DNA of 21,286 nt from a virus, in the IMG/VR virus record IMGVR_UViG_3300034068_000426, positions 1 to 21,286 of that record; one strand, 5' to 3'. The position numbers and the translations under genes were made by a program. Shown piece by piece: positions 20,150 through 21,286 of the stretch. How positions within the stretch are numbered: position 1 is the stretch's first letter; the number at the start of each line of letters is the position of its first letter. The notes under the pieces were generated by a model. It saw only the letters and a list, made by a program, of their open reading frames with translations. It was not told the origin of the DNA and ran no database searches.

Positions 20150-21286
20150 ATGAAAAAAACATTTTTAGAGTTTTTAACATCAAAATCTATCGACAAGGCA
20201 ACTTTCGATTTGTTTGATGCTGAAAAACAAGCTGGTTTATACAATGAGTATAACACAGAATTGAAAGCCTACATTGATACGTTGGAGAAAAACGTAGATG
20301 GAAAAGCTACAAAATCAGAATTGGATAACGCTATTGCTGAGTTCAAAGCTACACAATTAGACCAAATGAAAACCTTAAACAAATCTTTAGAATCTATTGG
20401 TTTGAGAATTGAGGCAATGAATGAAGCTGACAAAACTGCTGCTAATTCAGTTGGTGACCTTAGAAAATCTTTAGAGGCAAATCTTGACAAAATCAAAGGT
20501 TTAAAAACTTCAAAAGAAGGTTTTGAAATGGTTATTAAAGCGGTTGGAACGATGTTAGAATCTACTAACATATCTGGAGGCAACGTACCAGTTGAAGAAA
20601 GAATACCAGGTTTGAATGTTATTGCTTCTAGACGAGTAAGATTCTTAGATGTATTGAGCAGACGTAGAGCAAACTCAAATTTAATATCTTGGGTTTATCA
20701 AAGTGGAAAAGAAGGTACTGCTGGAACAACTGAAGAGGGAGCAACTAAAAACCAAATTGATTTTAACTTAGTTGTTGCATCTCAAGCGGTAGTTAAATAT
20801 TCTGCTTTCATTAAAGTATCAACTGAAATGTTAGACGATATTGATTTTATCGAAAGTGAAATTAATGCTGAACTTTTAAGAGAGCTTTTAAAAGCGGTTG
20901 AGTTAGGTGCTTATTCTGGAAACGGTACTGCTCCAAACTTAAACGGTGTAAGTACTGTTGCGACTACATTTGCTGCTGGTACATTTGCAGGTACTGTTGA
21001 TAATGCTAACCAAGTCGATGTATTGGTAGTTGCAGTTAATCAAATAATGATTGCCGAACAAGATATGCCAACTCATATTTTTATGCATCCAACTGATGTA
21101 ACTAAATTGAAGTTATACAAAGTTAGTGCAAGTGATAGACGTTACGTTGAGCGTTTAGCTGAAATTGGAGGGTCATTGTTTATGGATGGCATTCCTATCA
21201 TACCTACTACTTTAGTTTCTGTTGGTACATTCTTGATTGGAGATTTCACAAAAGCAACGCTTTATGAAAAAGGAACATTGAGAATT
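20150..21286 (+). CDS. Major capsid protein, HK97 fold, 3' end missing
   Basis: ATG 20150 comes 5 bases after the protease stop. 379 codons are open up to the window end, so the C-terminus is missing. Residues 1 to about 115 are charged and helical (delta/scaffold domain, with coiled-coil-like stretches such as LDKIKGLKTSKEGF). From about 140 the HK97 core begins: VPVEERIPGLNVIASRRVR, the E-loop-like WVYQSGKEGTAGTTEEGA, and then KVSTEMLDDIDFIESEI. The P-domain follows with Y-S-G-N-G-T-A-P-N-L-N-G-V and T-H-I-F-M-H-P-T-D. Such proteins form the icosahedral shell after the delta domain is removed by the protease. Confidence 0.93.
   Translation, partial: MKKTFLEFLTSKSIDKATFDLFDAEKQAGLYNEYNTELKAYIDTLEKNVDGKATKSELDNAIAEFKATQLDQMKTLNKSLESIGLRIEAMNEADKTAANSVGDLRKSLEANLDKIKGLKTSKEGFEMVIKAVGTMLESTNISGGNVPVEERIPGLNVIASRRVRFLDVLSRRRANSNLISWVYQSGKEGTAGTTEEGATKNQIDFNLVVASQAVVKYSAFIKVSTEMLDDIDFIESEINAELLRELLKAVELGAYSGNGTAPNLNGVSTVATTFAAGTFAGTVDNANQVDVLVVAVNQIMIAEQDMPTHIFMHPTDVTKLKLYKVSASDRRYVERLAEIGGSLFMDGIPIIPTTLVSVGTFLIGDFTKATLYEKGTLRI

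Noticed and set aside
20269-20583. 104-codon minus-strand frame in the capsid gene
   Set aside because: It is opposite the helical delta domain of the capsid; the Lys/Glu-rich coding strand naturally yields a Phe/Leu/Ser-rich reverse frame.
1-21286. CRISPR array, tRNA or insertion sequence
   Set aside because: No regularly spaced repeats of CRISPR size, no transposase-like protein and no tRNA-like cloverleaf were noticed by eye. A dedicated tRNA search could still find a divergent one.

Overview
This window is a stretch of a tailed double-stranded DNA phage or prophage whose host is very probably a member of the Bacteroidota, most likely a Flavobacterium-like bacterium. The reasons are the strong AT bias, several exact matches to the Bacteroidota -7 promoter box TAnnTTTG, A-rich leaders instead of clear Shine-Dalgarno sites, and protein families common in Bacteroidota phages (DUF3127 SSB-like protein, MAAPKGN-type small terminase, Prim-Pol/DUF3987 replicase, lipoprotein-type u-spanin). 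No integrase, repressor, tRNA or rRNA is visible, so the lifestyle is undetermined.

Layout. (1) 1-4097, plus strand: the 3' end of a large tail-tip or fibre protein with a DUF1566/C-type-lectin-like C-terminus, a small unknown protein, two small holin-like membrane proteins and a calcineurin-like metallophosphoesterase. (2) 4094-5265, minus strand: a tightly coupled lysis cassette reading amidase, 47-aa protein, lipoprotein/TM protein (candidate unimolecular spanin), 67-aa protein. (3) 5391-9362, plus strand: an early-type operon with small unknowns, a PP-loop (PAPS-reductase-like) enzyme, a secreted glucosaminidase, a Dnmt3-like C5 cytosine methyltransferase, a stand-alone DnaA domain IV-like protein and a DUF3127 SSB-like protein, closed by an intrinsic terminator. 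(4) 9363-9768: a non-coding hub with eight GTAACC/GGTTAC repeats (candidate origin or operator array), a Bacteroidota promoter and a strongly structured leader RNA able to form a pseudoknot next to a start codon. (5) 9769-13929: replication and recombination genes (53-aa leader ORF, Prim-Pol/DUF3987 primase-helicase, DUF3223-like protein, VRR-NUC-like nuclease, small unknowns). (6) 13952-15909: ERF annealing protein and a chain of short coupled ORFs, including a second copy of the promoter/leader seen before 5466. (7) 15919-17895: 57-aa membrane protein, small and large terminase. (8) 17878-19098, minus strand: the portal gene, inverted relative to its packaging and capsid neighbours. (9) 19113-21286, plus strand: a perfectly symmetric divergent promoter, a 44-aa ORF, a prohead-protease-like protein and an HK97-fold major capsid protein cut by the window end.

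How it works together: the DnaA-like protein, SSB-like protein, primase-helicase, ERF and VRR-NUC form a self-contained replication/recombination module around the repeat array. Terminase, portal, protease and capsid form the packaging and head module, split over two strands. The amidase, spanin candidate and holin-like proteins would carry out lysis. The most unusual things are the inverted portal gene driven from a symmetric bidirectional promoter, the pseudoknot-capable leader before the replication operon, the GTAACC array, and the paired promoter/leader elements at 5391 and 14946.
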